Positions 22,811-36,119 of a DNA stretch of 64,000 nt are shown here, piece by piece; the first letter of the stretch is position 1; every line of letters begins with the position of its first letter. The notes beneath the pieces were generated by a model that was given only the letters and a program-made list of their open reading frames with translations, did no database searches and was not told where the DNA came from. Source of the stretch: Acanthosoma haemorrhoidale (lineage: Eukaryota; Arthropoda; Insecta; Hemiptera; Acanthosomatidae); the NCBI GenBank assembly GCA_930367205.1, contig OV884011.1:91869474-91933473 (forward strand). Direction: 5' to 3'. A program made the position numbers and the translations under genes.

Positions 22811-23578
22811 CCATCTACCTAAGGGAATTAAAACAAAAAAAAAATACGTCTCTGTACCATCTGTAAAAATTTTAATGTAGAGCATTACTATGACTCGCAC
22901 GGCGTTCAATGTATCGAAATCAAAAATATCTTTATTTAGGGTCATCTAAGAGTAACAAAAAGCCACAGAACAAAATTTCTAGCAGCCATAAATCAAGGTA
23001 ATTTGTAGATTGTGATTATGCTATGGTACATACATGACACTAATATCATAATAATAAAAACTAAAATCTAATTAAACTGGATCACATTATATGGTATTAT
23101 GCCGAAGTAGCATAAACTGAAGAGTAGGGATAGTAACAGGAAAACATTTAATAAGGGCGCATGGATAGATTGAATTGAAGGAAGAATAAAATTACAGAAA
23201 GGACGATATAGTGTAAAATTGAAATCATGAACCATTAAACTGTGTATATTGATTAATAGAAAATAATCAATGGAGGCCAATCTATAAGAATGGAAATACT
23301 CCGAGATTTCACTGTTATGAAAATCAAACCCTTTAAAAAAAAAAAAATGATGCGTTGAATGTGCTCGTAATAAACTAGTAGTTTAAAAAGATTTATTATT
23401 CAAATACCCATTAAAATTTTGTTACATCACTTATAAAGTAAATTACAGAGAGTGGACGAATACTATTCTACTATTCGAATACCACGTGACACGTCCAGTG
23501 AACGAAAATGTGACATGCTAATACAAAAACGTTTCAATGAAATTAAAATTTTTATGACTTTGGTTCGAATTGTTTATA
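22811..23578. other. A+T-rich non-coding sequence, no gene seen
   Basis: No recognised feature. Confidence 0.5.
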
Positions 23579-23618
23579 TTTTAACGATCATTCCTAAAGA
23601 AACTTTCAGTTAATTTAT
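23579..23618 (+). repeat. 40-bp sequence copied again at 24344-24383 (likely template)
   Basis: An exact 40-base match to 24344-24383. Here it has no flanking duplication, so this is the likelier original. Confidence 0.85.
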
Positions 23619-24322
23619 CCAGTGATAGTTACCCGCTAATATAATTCTCATGGGACTAAGGTGGTAATATAAAATATTCATATAATAGTTCATTTTTGAC
23701 AGTAAGATGATGCTTAGGGTTAATTAAGAACCTTGGGTCAAAACTAAATAAGAAAAAATCACTAGGTAGATGTGATCCATAATATTTATCTATTTTACCT
23801 AAATGGTATCACTATTTAATGAGTTTTCCTTGAAATGGTTGAAAATAAAATACTTTTGTTGCACCACATCGTGGACCGACGCTACTACACCATGAAAGCA
23901 GTGTTGCGTTGCGGGTACTGAATACACATAGCGCCGTCTGCATTGTTAACGCTGGTATTTACCACTAGTAGCCAATCAAAGGTTTGTACTGTCTTTGCGA
24001 TTTAGAAGCGTTATTATTGTCACTTTTAATATTGTCAATATAATAGCAATATAACAAGTCAATAATAAATAAATATACAAATAACCCACAGCCACTGCAC
24101 GAACTAACAGCTAAACGATGGCATTCGATGTGGAATGAGAGCCCACAGAACAATCTCAAGTACAACAGCAAAGAGTTGGAGTGCAGCCATCAAGAAGAAC
24201 TAGCACTTACTTGTTTTAGAATAGAACATTGTTTACAAACTTGTTTACTTCATCGCTCAAGAACCACCTCAAAAATGTAACCGAGAATTACCCATCTTTC
24301 CTACATAAATTCGAGGACTGAC

Positions 24323-24406
24323 ACTATTGCAGATCTATTTAATTTTTAACGATCATTCCTAAAGAAACTTTCAGTTAATTTATTATCAACTATTGCAGAT
24401 CTATTT
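24323..24406 (+). repeat. 40-bp copy of 23579-23618 flanked by an 18-bp direct duplication
   Basis: The 18-base word actattgcagatctattt occurs at 24323-24340 and 24389-24406. Between them lies an exact 40-base copy (24344-24383) of a sequence 765 bp upstream. This is what repair with a locally templated insertion leaves: copied filler plus a duplicated edge. Confidence 0.8.
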
Positions 24407-26399
24407 TAAATAGCCAAAAAGAATCTCAAAAAAATCTTTGAGATGGCAAGCAGTATTAACAAATGACAAAATAAACATAAATACAATCATACAATACCAA
24501 ATCATAACTAATCTATTCAGTAATATGTAATATTTTACATCAATAACACAACCGATGTAATATTAATAACTAATGATTTTTTCTTCAAATAATCAGGGTT
24601 AGTTTGTCCACAGAAACTCAGACGCAACCACGTCGTAATGAAATGTTCCACAAAATAAAAATAACTCCTGCTTTTGTAAGTTCGGGGTCTCCGGGGCACC
24701 CTTGGAGTTTTGTCTGAAGGCATAGCTATTCTCGCAGGCGTGTTAGCTCCGAGGTTACGGGAGGATTTGGAATTTTCCATGCATATGCTGATCTAAACAA
24801 TGCTACTGGATCGTGAATTGTCCTGATGTACTTAACTTAGGTTAATACATGATTTTCATCCTCATCCTCCGATCAAACCTCCTGTCTACAAAACAATATT
24901 TATAACACCTGACATGTGCCACTGAGGTGCGTCCTGGATCCGGAATGGTTACAAGGAGGGTGGACTCTGCTTTTGTCCTGTATTTTACGCTTAAATAATA
25001 CTCTCCCACGCCCCCCCAAAAAACAACAACAAAACAATTAGTAGTAGCATTCGTCCCATTTAGTCCTGGATAATCGTGCATAATACATACTGTTATTCGC
25101 CACCTTGCATTTTCAACGGGTGGTCTATTTGAACTTGTCTTTTTAATACACAGTAACCTTATGTTTTAGTTAGAAAAGGCATGGAATTCCAGAGAAAATA
25201 CCTAATTAAGAGCATATTTACAAAACTTACAAATCGACGTTTGGAAAAGTTACATCCCTGTGTGGAAATCCGTGGCAACTTAACGATGGTATGCGTTTGA
25301 AAGGGTTTCCTATATGAAAGGCTCTAGAGGGCTGATGATAACTGCTATTTGTACAGTTGTCGGTAGGGGATTAATGTGGGATTAGTCAAACTGAAAAATA
25401 TGTCATTACTTGAGCAAACAGATACGTCACTGGGCGCTGGACGAAAAGCAACAGCAATCATTAGTGCTTAGCTTGGGGAGAAGTGGAAAGTGGGTTCCAC
25501 CAATATTACACTCAGCCGTCACAAATGAGTACCAATCGTAACTCGTTTATATTTCATCTACTGTCGCTTTTCTCTAAAGACATTTTAAGAAATAAATAGA
25601 GCTTTATTTGTTTCCGCGTCGCATTATTTTGTTGCTTAAAGCTATGTAAAAAGTATGTGTTATTAAAACCAAGAAGAAATGACTCAAGCCCCTAGTCAGT
25701 CGAAACTGTTTGGGGCTAAATATATAAAGCGGTAGACTGACTTTTGTTTTATTCGTGTTTACTGTACCACGTTTTGAGCACTTGATTGTACAAAATTACC
25801 ATAACTAGCAGTCTGTAGATTGTAACTTTTCTGTAATTTAGTACACGTATTTACTTTTAGGCTGCAAACAAATTTTAAAGTGGTAAAATGGCAAACCTCA
25901 CCAACCTCTCAGTTGAAATTTGACATGAAGAAGGACATTAAGCCTTTTATTTAGTATATAAATAATCTCGTTGCCAATTATCAATTATTTATTATATTAT
26001 TATTGTTATAGTTGTATGACTTTTGTCATAAAACATTATTGCTTTAAATAAATAAAATCATTTGCCTATACAATTTTTTCTTTCCAATTCATAAAAGTAC
26101 AAGCCATACGACTCTAGGCTTACCATGTTTGCAAAGACAAGTCTCAACGACGTAGCGTTTATTAAACAATGTATGTGATGATAACAGTATATCTAGTAGT
26201 AAGTTCAAAACTTTTTGAAATATCTTACGAGTTTACCATTATTAAAGTTAAACAATATTTTGTCTTATTCAATAATATCATTTTAGTGTGCCCAAATTCT
26301 GTATATTTAGTAAAGTTATTATTTAATTAAGTATAAATGCTTTTTAGTCATGGTGTTGAATGTAAAAAACAAGAGGTGCAACTGTTACAACATAACAAT
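24407..26399. other. A+T-rich non-coding sequence, no gene seen
   Basis: No coding, RNA or repeat-family signal. A mid-G+C patch at 24660-25040 has short frames without recognisable content. Confidence 0.5.
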
Positions 26400-26680
26400 A
26401 TTCCGTTATTCGGATATTGAGACGGAACGTGACAGGAACAAATCTGCCCAGTGATATGAATCGGAATGCGTTGTTCCTGTCTTTTATGGCTTCCCGGGAT
26501 ATATCAAGATCTCTTGGAATTCTAGCTGTTCAATCACTGGCATCTGTGGAAGATCGCGTGCCGCTAACGTTGCTGCGATAAAATCACCCTCAGATCCCCA
26601 ATGAAATGTAAACTCCGATGCAATCTTCACCCCTATGAATAAGGCAGTGATATGATTTTTCCCAATTACGAACACAGTTT
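26400..26680. promoter_or_regulatory. Mid-G+C island with an 11-bp perfect inverted repeat
   Basis: GACAGGAACAA (26431-26441) and TTGTTCCTGTC (26471-26481) are exact reverse complements separated by 29 bases. A 63-codon minus-strand frame (26484-26675) begins next to the right arm; its product has no recognised domain. The arms may be protein-binding half-sites, a fold-back or short terminal repeats. Function unknown. Confidence 0.35.
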
Positions 26681-27339
26681 ATTTGAACAGTTGTAACGCA
26701 GAAGGTGTACAATAAATAACGACCTAATAAACTTCTCTTTTTTTGTAAACATCTTTATTTGAAAAAAAAAATATAAATCTTTGTGTTAATAAAACGCCTT
26801 GTAGAAAGACAAGGGTTTTTCTTTCAACAATATTGAAGTTATTTACATATTGTGAAGCAATTTTCAGTTACCAAACTGGTTTATCAAGTTTTTTTCAAAA
26901 ATACCTTTGTGATTTCGTTAAGATTTAGGCAAATTACTTGGACAGGCGCCAGAACACGTCCAGAACCATTTTCCTCTATATATTCACAACTCTAATCATA
27001 ATTTGTAATTTTATTTACAATTGTAATTTACAGTTTAAAATGTATATCGTTGGATTTGAATGATAGAAAAGTAACTAACAATTATGAAAAATAATATAAA
27101 TGTATTCGTGTTCCTTAAATCTGTTAATATTTTACCTGTGTATGGATTTATACCACATATAAATACACCTGGCTACATTATAATTCCCGATAATTTTAAT
27201 CAAAAACCTTTATGAATGAAATGAGGTGGAAACAACGCAATATCGAAAATCGAGTTCTCTCTACTAATCCTCTTCTCTCTTTCTCTCCCTCCATATCAAC
27301 CTCTCTCTTTACACACATTTATCTGACATATTGCTGTTA
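26681..27339. other. A+T-rich non-coding sequence, no gene seen
   Basis: No recognised feature. Confidence 0.5.
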
Positions 27340-27570
27340 ATGTTAGGGCTGGACAATAAAACTTGGACCCCTCTGGCGGATCCAGTGCAACTGTTGGTCG
27401 CCAAAACCCATTCCGCACCAGCCACCTGGGACCGCTCACCACCTGAACCCCCATCCGTCTCTTGCTAGTCATCAGCCAGCAACCATCACCATTGTTTGAT
27501 CTACAGGCCGACGATCTGTCAGTCAGCTCCATTTTTATAATCTGGAATAACATTTTTTCCGTCTGAAACA
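27340..27570. promoter_or_regulatory. G+C-richer island, possible cis-regulatory module
   Basis: Compact less A+T-rich segment, with no match to repeats in the window. A 91-codon minus-strand frame across it (27296-27571) has no recognised domain. It lies just left of the direct-repeat pair 27617/28299. Confidence 0.2.
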
Positions 27571-27616
27571 ATATGGCTGAAGATCATATAACTGAAATAG
27601 TATGTTTAATATGACT

Positions 27617-27642
27617 GTTGGCCAGTCATGAGAAGGTGGTAA
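27617..27642 (+). repeat. 26-bp direct repeat, unit 1 (pair with 28299-28324)
   Basis: Matches 28299-28324 with one mismatch in 26 bases. Unit 1 overlaps a perfect stem ATGACTG/CAGTCAT (27611-27629). The enclosed 660 bp is A+T-rich without an open frame. Confidence 0.75.
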
Positions 27643-28298
27643 GTCAAAGCTTATTCCATCAATAAAACTATATGTTTAGTAAAGATAACAAAGAAAATTA
27701 AGAAAAAAGAAAATTACATTATTCAATACGTTTTGATAAAAAAAAAAAAATCGTATATTGATTGCTTGGTTACTTACTACTTGAATATTATTGCGTGGTA
27801 ATGTATATACCTACTAAAACAATCAGCGTTTGAGCATTACCTGCGTACATGTATGAATTACATTCGAAAAAATACCATTTTGAAGGGTACCGATAAGTGA
27901 TAACAACAAAACCATATAGAGAATATAGTTTGTAATTCTCTCTCAAAACATTAGAAAGAGTACGTTCAGAAATACGCCATTTAATTGACTAATAAACATT
28001 GCATGATCATAGTGAAAATTCTATAATCATTTACAATAAAACCAAAGAAACTCTCGAAAAAACTATCACGTTTTTCAAGCCACGACAACAAATATTCTAT
28101 GCTTACGTTCCATTCTTTCAGAGAAACAGCACCTAACAAAACGTTATGCTTCTATATTTTTATCTATATTTGCTACTGTAATTGAATCACAACCAGTGCA
28201 TGTGAATGGCACATTTAAATTAGAACCGCATGACTAACAGGATGACCTAGATCGATCGAATAGGAGGGACAACTATTTTCTGTGTTCCGTTAGAGCTA

Positions 28299-28324
28299 GT
28301 TGGCCAGTCATCAGAAGGTGGTAA
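28299..28324 (+). repeat. 26-bp direct repeat, unit 2 (pair with 27617-27642)
   Basis: Second unit. The stem partner seen beside unit 1 is missing here, so the hairpin is not part of the duplicated unit. Confidence 0.75.
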
Positions 28325-28693
28325 CACTTAGAAAGAAATAGACAATGGTGTGGGTCATCCAACCCCTCTATGAGGTCCACATTTCTGGTTGAGGAACTCT
28401 TTCGGCACGTAAGTGGATCCAAGGAGTCTGTTAGGTCTTTTAGTCTAGTAATTCGTCATCCATTCAATCTCGATCAATTTTCTAAGAGCAATCATAGGGA
28501 GTTTCCTGTATTTTAAAAGTTAAATGTACTATTTTGAAAAAATCAGAACTATACTTTTTACTATTCACAGATTAGATGTCTGCGAAGTAGACTTACCATC
28601 TTAAAAGTATGGGGTTTAAACTGAAGTTATCAAACATTCAGGGTTAAGTTTTTATTAAACTTATTTTTTACTTGGGTAATCAATTCAACACAC

Positions 28694-29185
28694 AACAATA
28701 AACTGTAAAGGTCACCAGTGCCAGATCCCACTAACATGACCAAAAGAAAAAGTTGAACTTAACAAATTAACCTGAATTAACGGTGAATAATCGGAATACT
28801 TATGCTGAATCACAAACGTAAGGTAGGCTTAATAATACCATTATAATAATACTGTAAATATTGAAAAAGCAAGGTAATGTAAATGTATGCACATAAAATT
28901 ACTTCATTTATATATACTATTAGTATTATTATTATTAGTAGTACAATTATAATATTATATACAATTATGTATGTATATATATTAGTAGAAGTAAGATATA
29001 CTAAATTTATGTATAAATACTTGAAAACTGATAGGGCATATGTTCCCAACATATATATTGCAAAAAGAAATTTAAATTATTAAACTATTGTATATAAACA
29101 ATATTACGGCACTGGACAAATCTATTCTAAACACACTTGCGATCAAAACAAACATTACGTATCCATTAAATACACAGACCAGGTA
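28694..29185 (+). repeat. Divergent interspersed repeat, member 2 of a pair (unknown class)
   Basis: Shares ordered words with 3935-4475 in the same orientation. The middle (about 28900-29000) is occupied by an A/T-only microsatellite-like stretch absent from member 1, which has probably expanded since divergence. Confidence 0.4.
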
Positions 29186-31116
29186 ATTCACTTTCCTTTT
29201 ATAAGCTATAAGCATGTACACTAAATGTTGAATACGTACCCAGTCGTGGTGGTGGATCTGAATGTACTCAACTGTAACAGTAAATAGTGGACTGTATCAG
29301 TGATAGTTTAGATAGGTTATTAAATGGGTAAGCTAGATTAGTTAAACTGTAATCTGTACAAAAGTAATAAAAGCCGAAAATAATATACAATAAGTATGTA
29401 CAATTAAGTTGAACTCTTCATGCAAGGGAGTTGTTAGTCAACCAATCATTGTTGTATGCTATTATGTGATTGTGTTAGATGAAATTACATATAAAATATT
29501 CTTTTCTGGTCAGCCATTATGCTTTATCATACTGATCCTACCTCTATGTAGCAGAGCGCCCCTTTACTTAGGAGTAAAATCAGTTGAGAAAATATAAAAG
29601 AACGGAAGATATCGTTTATGGGAAATTTTCTTTGAGGCATAAAAAGCAGCGATCACATCCAGCGTACATTTGGAAATTCTTCTGACCTTTGGTCTGTTAG
29701 ATTTATAGAATCGTAGGGAGAGCTTAACTTCTGGTGGACGGTCTACGTTGCTTCTGCCTTCAGAAAGATTGTTTTCTTCTTCATTTAACTGAACCAAATA
29801 TACTTAATATTTACCAGACATCCGTATAACAATTGTTCACAAAAAACTCATGCTATGAGGCTGGTTTTAGATAAAGACTGTTAGTCCCCACTATGCCACT
29901 AGAGAGCGGAGGGGGATTACCATAAGTTCAACTTCATTGGTACACTTTTTTGGACAATAAAATTCTAAATACAAATGTTAGGAGACCCTGGACATCTTAA
30001 CTCCCAAAATTGCTGAGATGCTTTAATATATACACTGCTTATTAAAAAGAGGAATATTCTATGAGCAACATATAGTCATTTCAGATTTAATGCAACCGTA
30101 ATCGCTAATATTTATTAGCAACTCATATCATAGTTGCAGTGGACAGAAAAATGGCTCAGAGAGCCTCTGTGCTCATCAAGAGTTGCGTTTAGAATTTCAT
30201 AAACGGTAACTAATTGAATTAATGTAGTAATGAATAATCACTCAATGGAAAATAGCAATTGAAGTAAAAATGAAGTTTACGAATGCTTATTTGTTAAAGT
30301 GAATCGAATTGAAATTTCAGCAGAAGGAAAGACATAAAGATAAGTGAGAAAAGAAAGCGGGAAAATAAGAATGGGAAAAGAAATCATGTTATTAAATGGA
30401 GGGGGAGGAAGGGGCCCCATGCTACCAGGCCCCCCACATTACCCAGTAATTCGGTAAACAGAACATCCTTGCCTCTCGCTGCTACAGTGGCTAATTTAAT
30501 TATTCTATTCCCTTCCCGTCTTCCATATCTTGTTAACATTATTCTCTTTCAAAAATAATATTTGTCTTACGGCATTTTATTCACAGCCTCTAGCTTCTCT
30601 CTTACGTAGTTAATGTGGGGGAAAAGTAACATACACCAGACAATAGAGTCAAAACTTTCTAAACTTGTTGATTATGAATTGATTCTTGACGAAATGTTTC
30701 TCACGCCAGAAGTGATAAACATCCCTTGACTCTATGTATGCATAGTCATCATGTATGAAATGCGATAGTTGCTATACAAACAATGGTAACAACCTACAAT
30801 TTTTAAACCAACATGATAATGTTGCATGTCATTCAGCACATACTTTTCCACTAAACAATAGGGAAACTGATCGTAAGGGAATAAAACTTATACATGGGAA
30901 AATCACTTTCCAACTGTTTTCTTTGAAGCTAGTTACGACAAAACGTTTTATTTTAAAATGAAGGACATGAGCAGATATATAATTTCAAACATACAGCAAG
31001 AAATAAAATTTATATACCGCATTCCTATAATTTGAATTATATCTTTAATTTTCTTGGTATTTCAGCTGCATACAATTTTTTGTTGAGATAGCCATTTCTG
31101 CTAACTATTACATTGA
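29186..31116. other. A+T-rich non-coding sequence, no gene seen
   Basis: A purine-rich block (about 30340-30415) is followed by a short C-rich patch. No gene, RNA or repeat family was recognised. Confidence 0.5.
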
Positions 31117-31256
31117 GGATTTGGGAGGTCCCTGGGCTGTTTGTAAGTACTCTATGAATGAGCGAGTGAATGAAAATTATAAATATGGTATGGATGAGAA
31201 CATTTAATTTAATTACTTATTGCTCATTAAGACAGATTATAATTTTATCATAATAT
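31117..31256 (+). mobile_element. Jockey-type LINE, 3' tail-only copy E
   Basis: Plus-strand copy starting in the 3' UTR (gatttgggaggtccctgg) and running through ctatgaatgagcgagtgaat and attgctcattaagacagatt to an A/T-rich end near 31256. It corresponds to the last 140 or so bases of copy B (from about 3688). The aattttatcataatatt end is nearer to copy G than to copies A and H. Confidence 0.8.
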
Positions 31257-33729
31257 TTTATCATAAGTCGGGGGAGGGGGAGCCTTACCTGAAGGTGTCC
31301 AGTTCTCGCACACGTTGGTGCTAGTTCGGAGGACCACCTCACCAATAATGAGGAAAAATTAAAACAATAAAATAATAAAAAAAGAAAAGAAAAGCCCAAT
31401 GGGCTAAAAAATGGAAATAATAAAAATAAAAAAAAGGATAAGAGTAAGGAGCAGGGGGGTGATAAATGAACAACCTGGATCAACGTTTGAACTAAAAATT
31501 AATTCCTATAATTTCCAATTATATCATGACTCATGACATACAAAATATAATAAACTAATTAAAAATAAAATAAAACAATATAAAAAATGAGATAATAAGA
31601 TTCTGTGAAATGTTATAGGGTAAAGCGCTTTACCGTGGTAAACGAAGATCTTCAGCGGCGGGCAGGCGGAGTCCGTTTGATCCCTTCAGCCCGTGATGAT
31701 TTTGTTTTTCATTAAAGCAAAGGAAGAATCTTCTGGAAGAAATTTGTATGAACCTCATACAAATCGCAGCTGTTAGAAGTGGACCAGGCCAATGTCGCAG
31801 CTAGACTGACCTTTATCTTATATAAACAGCGGGAGCGGTGAGTCAAGTTATGGATTAAGAGTCCCATGTTGTCTACACTGATGTCTGCCAATACTTCGCT
31901 ATTGACGTAATTATTAGCGCGAATATTCAATTGAACGTTCTTTTACAGGAATGTAGTAATTGCATAACTACTGACTAAATAAAAGAAGGTCTTCACAAAT
32001 AATGTTATTAATAAAATATAAATAAAAATAAACTTTTTTGGAATATAAAATTGAGTTTCAAATATTGCAATAAATCATAAACAACAAACTTTCAATAATC
32101 AATAGATAAAAACAATTATTCTAGGAACATCGATTGAATAAACTATAAATATAAATGAAAGTAAACAATTAAATATGCACACTTATTTATAATTTGATTT
32201 ACAAAATAAATACAGAAATAAATTTAATCACTTTTCATAAAAATAACGCTAGAGTAAGTTAATTATTTATTTTACAAAAAAAACTAGTTGTGCCTTTCTT
32301 TTTATTGTTGTTAGGTAATTTTAAAATAAAAGGTTGGATAAAAAAAGGGAAACCGAACAAATAATTAAGTCGGACAAAATTGGTAATAAGCCGCAACAAA
32401 AAGTTTTCAAAAAAAATAAATACATTATGGCAGATATAATGTAATAGTTTAGGTCTAAAATAGTTAATACATATGCAATAATCAATTTTTGTAATTTCCG
32501 CTTCTGGTCGTTAAGGATAATAATAATAATGGAACCTTTAAATATTACAGTTCTACTTCTCGCGATTCGTTACAATACACTAAATAATATTTATTGATTT
32601 ATGAAACATATGATAAAATTTTAGTTTAGAAAAAAAATATAAACTTTTTAAAATTAATCTGCCATGTTATCTCCTAAAAATGTTAAATCTACTGATAATT
32701 AATTGAAAATTTGAAACTACAAATATAATATTTGGTATGTTTTAATTTTGGTCTGGCACTAGTGTAAATAGTGAAGGTGTATGCAAACAGGGGACAAAGA
32801 TAAACTAAAATAAATCTGACTAATTCTAATAGGTATGCATCCCTGTAACAGGTCGCCTATGTTTCATCAATTTAAAACTAAATATCAAATAAATTTAAAA
32901 CATACTTTCAGATAAACTATAAACATTATTATAATCTTGGTTCATAATAATTTAAAGATTGCTTTGACTATTATTCTATGAGTTGGTGTTTAATTTAATT
33001 ATGAAATTATAATTATCAAAAATTTGACCACAGGAAACACATTTGTACAGATTCCTCATCCATACAAAATGATCCTAATGGCATACCGTAACAATTTGTG
33101 CTAGAAAGTTTCCAAATAAAATGGAAGCTTGCAATAGCAAGAATGTTCACCCTTAGCGGTCCCGTTACCCAGTAGAGCTCCAATAATGGCACCCGCTTAT
33201 CAGGCATTCACTGAAATGGGTTTTTCGAAGGGAACGTTTTGCGATTTTCTAGAAAGTACTCAAAACAGATTCTTCAACTTCTAAAGCTGGGTTGGAAACT
33301 AAATAGCAGAAAACATTATTTATTCAAGGGGTATATGACATGACAATATATTTCCTAGTTCAACTTTTACTATTATAACGTTTCATGAAAAAAAATTAAG
33401 CGACTTGAACACCGAATCTACTTTTTTTAGTACTATTTTAATGTTTACATTATCGTAATTTCGTATTGTCAAAAATATAAACTTATTAACTTAAACAATA
33501 CTTATTATTTAATTTATTAAATGTTTTTGTCAGTAATTCAAACCATGCATTAAAAACCCCGGTTTGTTATCGTTACAGATTAAGCAATTAAATTTCCAAC
33601 AAAATAGAAAATAATTATAATACTGGATCTCAATAATGGATGGAGGTCTCAATAACCTAAACCTGCTGGTGGAGAAAAAACAGATAAGTTTTTGATGTAC
33701 GACCTAGTCAGCGACCAGCTTGTTTGTTG
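31257..33729. other. A+T-rich non-coding sequence, no gene seen
   Basis: Among the most A+T-rich stretches in the window (32000-33000 especially). A small G+C-richer patch at 31618-31690 (aaagcgctttaccg and a ggcgggcaggcgg block) has no tRNA-like fold that I could make. Nothing else recognised. Confidence 0.5.
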
Positions 33730-33985
33730 ATCTGACTCAATTTTTATCAAAGAAAGTGTGCCCCCAACAGTGCACTGTTATCAGGAGAAGATGTAGAGGT
33801 TGAGGTTAAGGTAGTTAGTGTGGTCTTGGAATGACGACTAGTTATTCGTTACACACTTGTTATCTATGTGTATGTGATAACTGCCAGGATCCGAAAGGCG
33901 AGTGTGAACTGGAGAGAAGCAGAATGAAACCCGGGGGGAGTTCCACTGAGGCAGGTGTGATTCGGGGACCGTCGTTTGGTGGAAT
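33730..33985 (-). mobile_element. Unclassified interspersed repeat (TATA/hairpin family), copy 3
   Basis: Matches the left part of 52376-52937 in the same orientation (words gtgcactgtt/atgcac, gttgaggt, ggatcc(g/c)(a/g)aaggcga, tgtgaac, ggagagaagcagaatgaa). On the minus strand it keeps a frame reading CFSPVHTRLSDP, parallel to CLSPVHSRLWDP in the 52-kb copy. It lacks the TATA/hairpin portion. The class is unknown; the family is supported by three copies. Confidence 0.65.
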
Positions 33986-36119
33986 TTTAATTTTAACAGT
34001 TGAACAAAGAATCTACACAACTAGCATAATTAATACGTCATAATAGTATTCGTTTGATTGGTAGAGCAACGTATGAATGTGATGGATGATTAGGAATGAA
34101 CCAAACTAAATTTTAGACAGGGTTTTTAACTGTTTGGGCATCATTTTTCTCACTTGGTAAACTGTACAATTCGTACTATTAGTGTCCAATACATGCGTAA
34201 ATATATGCTGGAAATTAGGAAAAATGGCTTTTAAGGTGGTTTTATAACCTGTAGGACGTGAACTGTTCATACTAAACTTAACTGAAAAAATAAAATTAGA
34301 AAAATTTCAGAAGGAAGCTCGTAAGGTTTATTTTTTCAATTGTTAAACATACTAGTCAGTGCCATGTTAATAGATATTTCAAAAGACTATCAACAAAGAA
34401 AAAAGTAGCTGGTAGATTTTCATTTTGAAAGAGAAAAGTGTACTAGTAAATAGTAATGATATTAATGCAAGTACGTTGAGTGAATATGGTGGCTAAAGCT
34501 TTAAAATCTCGAGTTAAAATCGAAAATTCGTATTATTTTCATTATATGTATTATTCATTACATATGCGTGTCTTATTGCTATAATAGGTCATGCAAAAAA
34601 GTTCAATGCAGTATTCCCACAAAGAAGTGTGTAAGTGTGGATCGTTCGATAAAATAAATATCTTAAAAGCAATTAAATATCACTTGCAATAAATACCTTT
34701 CCTATTTTTATTAATATTCTTTATCCAAAGGTCAATATTTCAATAGATATTTGTTTATCACACCCGATAAAACAAACCTCATCACTTTATCCTAGTCCAT
34801 TAGTTATTGGCTATGCAATTTTCCTCATTGTATTTCTTGATTGATAAATAAGGCGAGCCCTATCACTTTTAATAAATTCAGTCCATTAAATTATAATATA
34901 TTATAATGCAGATCACTATTACTAGAAAACAGAATTTGTATAAAATGTATCTACTACAGGAAATACAGTGAAGAAATTTTAAATAGATTCGTTTGTAGAA
35001 TCTATATTTTGTAACATATATTAATTTTGTAACAAGGGGAGATGAAACAAAAAAAATATATTACTTTAATCACAAGCTAATAAATTATTTCTCACAATTC
35101 AATAACAACAAAATATACATATAATCTTCTCATAGACATTTTAATTAAACAGAGCGTAAATTTTATTTAAACGACTATCATCTGATAATTTGAACCTGTC
35201 AGTGTTATTCACTTAAGTCAATACACCTTCTAAATAAAAACCTTTATACTCGAAATTTCATACGCATTATGCATTTTTTTCATATTATCCACCTTTTTAC
35301 TTTAATGAAACAAAAAACATTTGGTTACAATTTTTTTTTCATCTAGGGGTAATATCAACGCAAATTCCAAAAAAATTAACGTTATCCACCAAGAAAATTA
35401 GTTCTTATTTCATCTTTAATTAAGGTCTAAGTCCATATTTCCTAAACACATCAAGTTTTTGGCTAGAGAACTTTTATGACCAGTTTTATCCGTGTAATCT
35501 TGTAGCTCATTCAATGCTAAATTCACTATCGAAAACTCGTTAATGTACTTCTTGAAAAGTTGTAAAGTGTTCAGCGTCAAGAGAAGATTAAATCGGCCTT
35601 TCCGTGAAGCTTACTAAATCTTTAATTGCGATTAGGTAAGTGAAGTGACAATTGAACCGACCATTGATGACTTAAATGTTCCTGTAAAAAATCGACGGAA
35701 AGAGGATTTCCTGATTTAATTTTGGAGAAACTTGACAATGTATTATCCATACATTTTGTTAACAATTATAATAATAAAACGAGTATCCCTAAAATCTCCA
35801 AGAAACTTTTAATAGCTTGTCTTACATATTTTCTGGAGAAACCTTGTTCTATTTCTGATTCAGGCTATTTTTCGGTCAATCGTAGATTTGTCTTAAACTG
35901 CACACTGCTATTGGACAAGTAATTTCCTTCGCATGAACACATTTGCCGGACTTGCGATTACAGTATTTTCCGTAGTTTTGCCAAACAAAAAGGCCAGGAA
36001 ATAGCTTCATTAATGTTTTTCCACCCATGGTTTTTATAGAAAAATCCGATATTTGAAAATTGATTGAAAAGAAATGATGGTTTGATAATAGTAGTCAGTA
36101 TTATGCTATAACAAACAAC
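33986..36119. other. A+T-rich non-coding sequence, no gene seen
   Basis: No recognised feature. The plus-strand frame at 35722-35922 (66 codons) and minus-strand frames at 35430-35560 gave no confident similarity. Confidence 0.45.

Noticed and set aside
31618..31690. G+C-rich patch that at first looked like a tRNA or SINE head
   Set aside because: No acceptor, D or T arm could be paired.
35722..35922. Frame with a faint resemblance to the C-terminal region of hAT transposases
   Set aside because: Only a few residues in a vague pattern; no hAT dimerisation motif could be shown.
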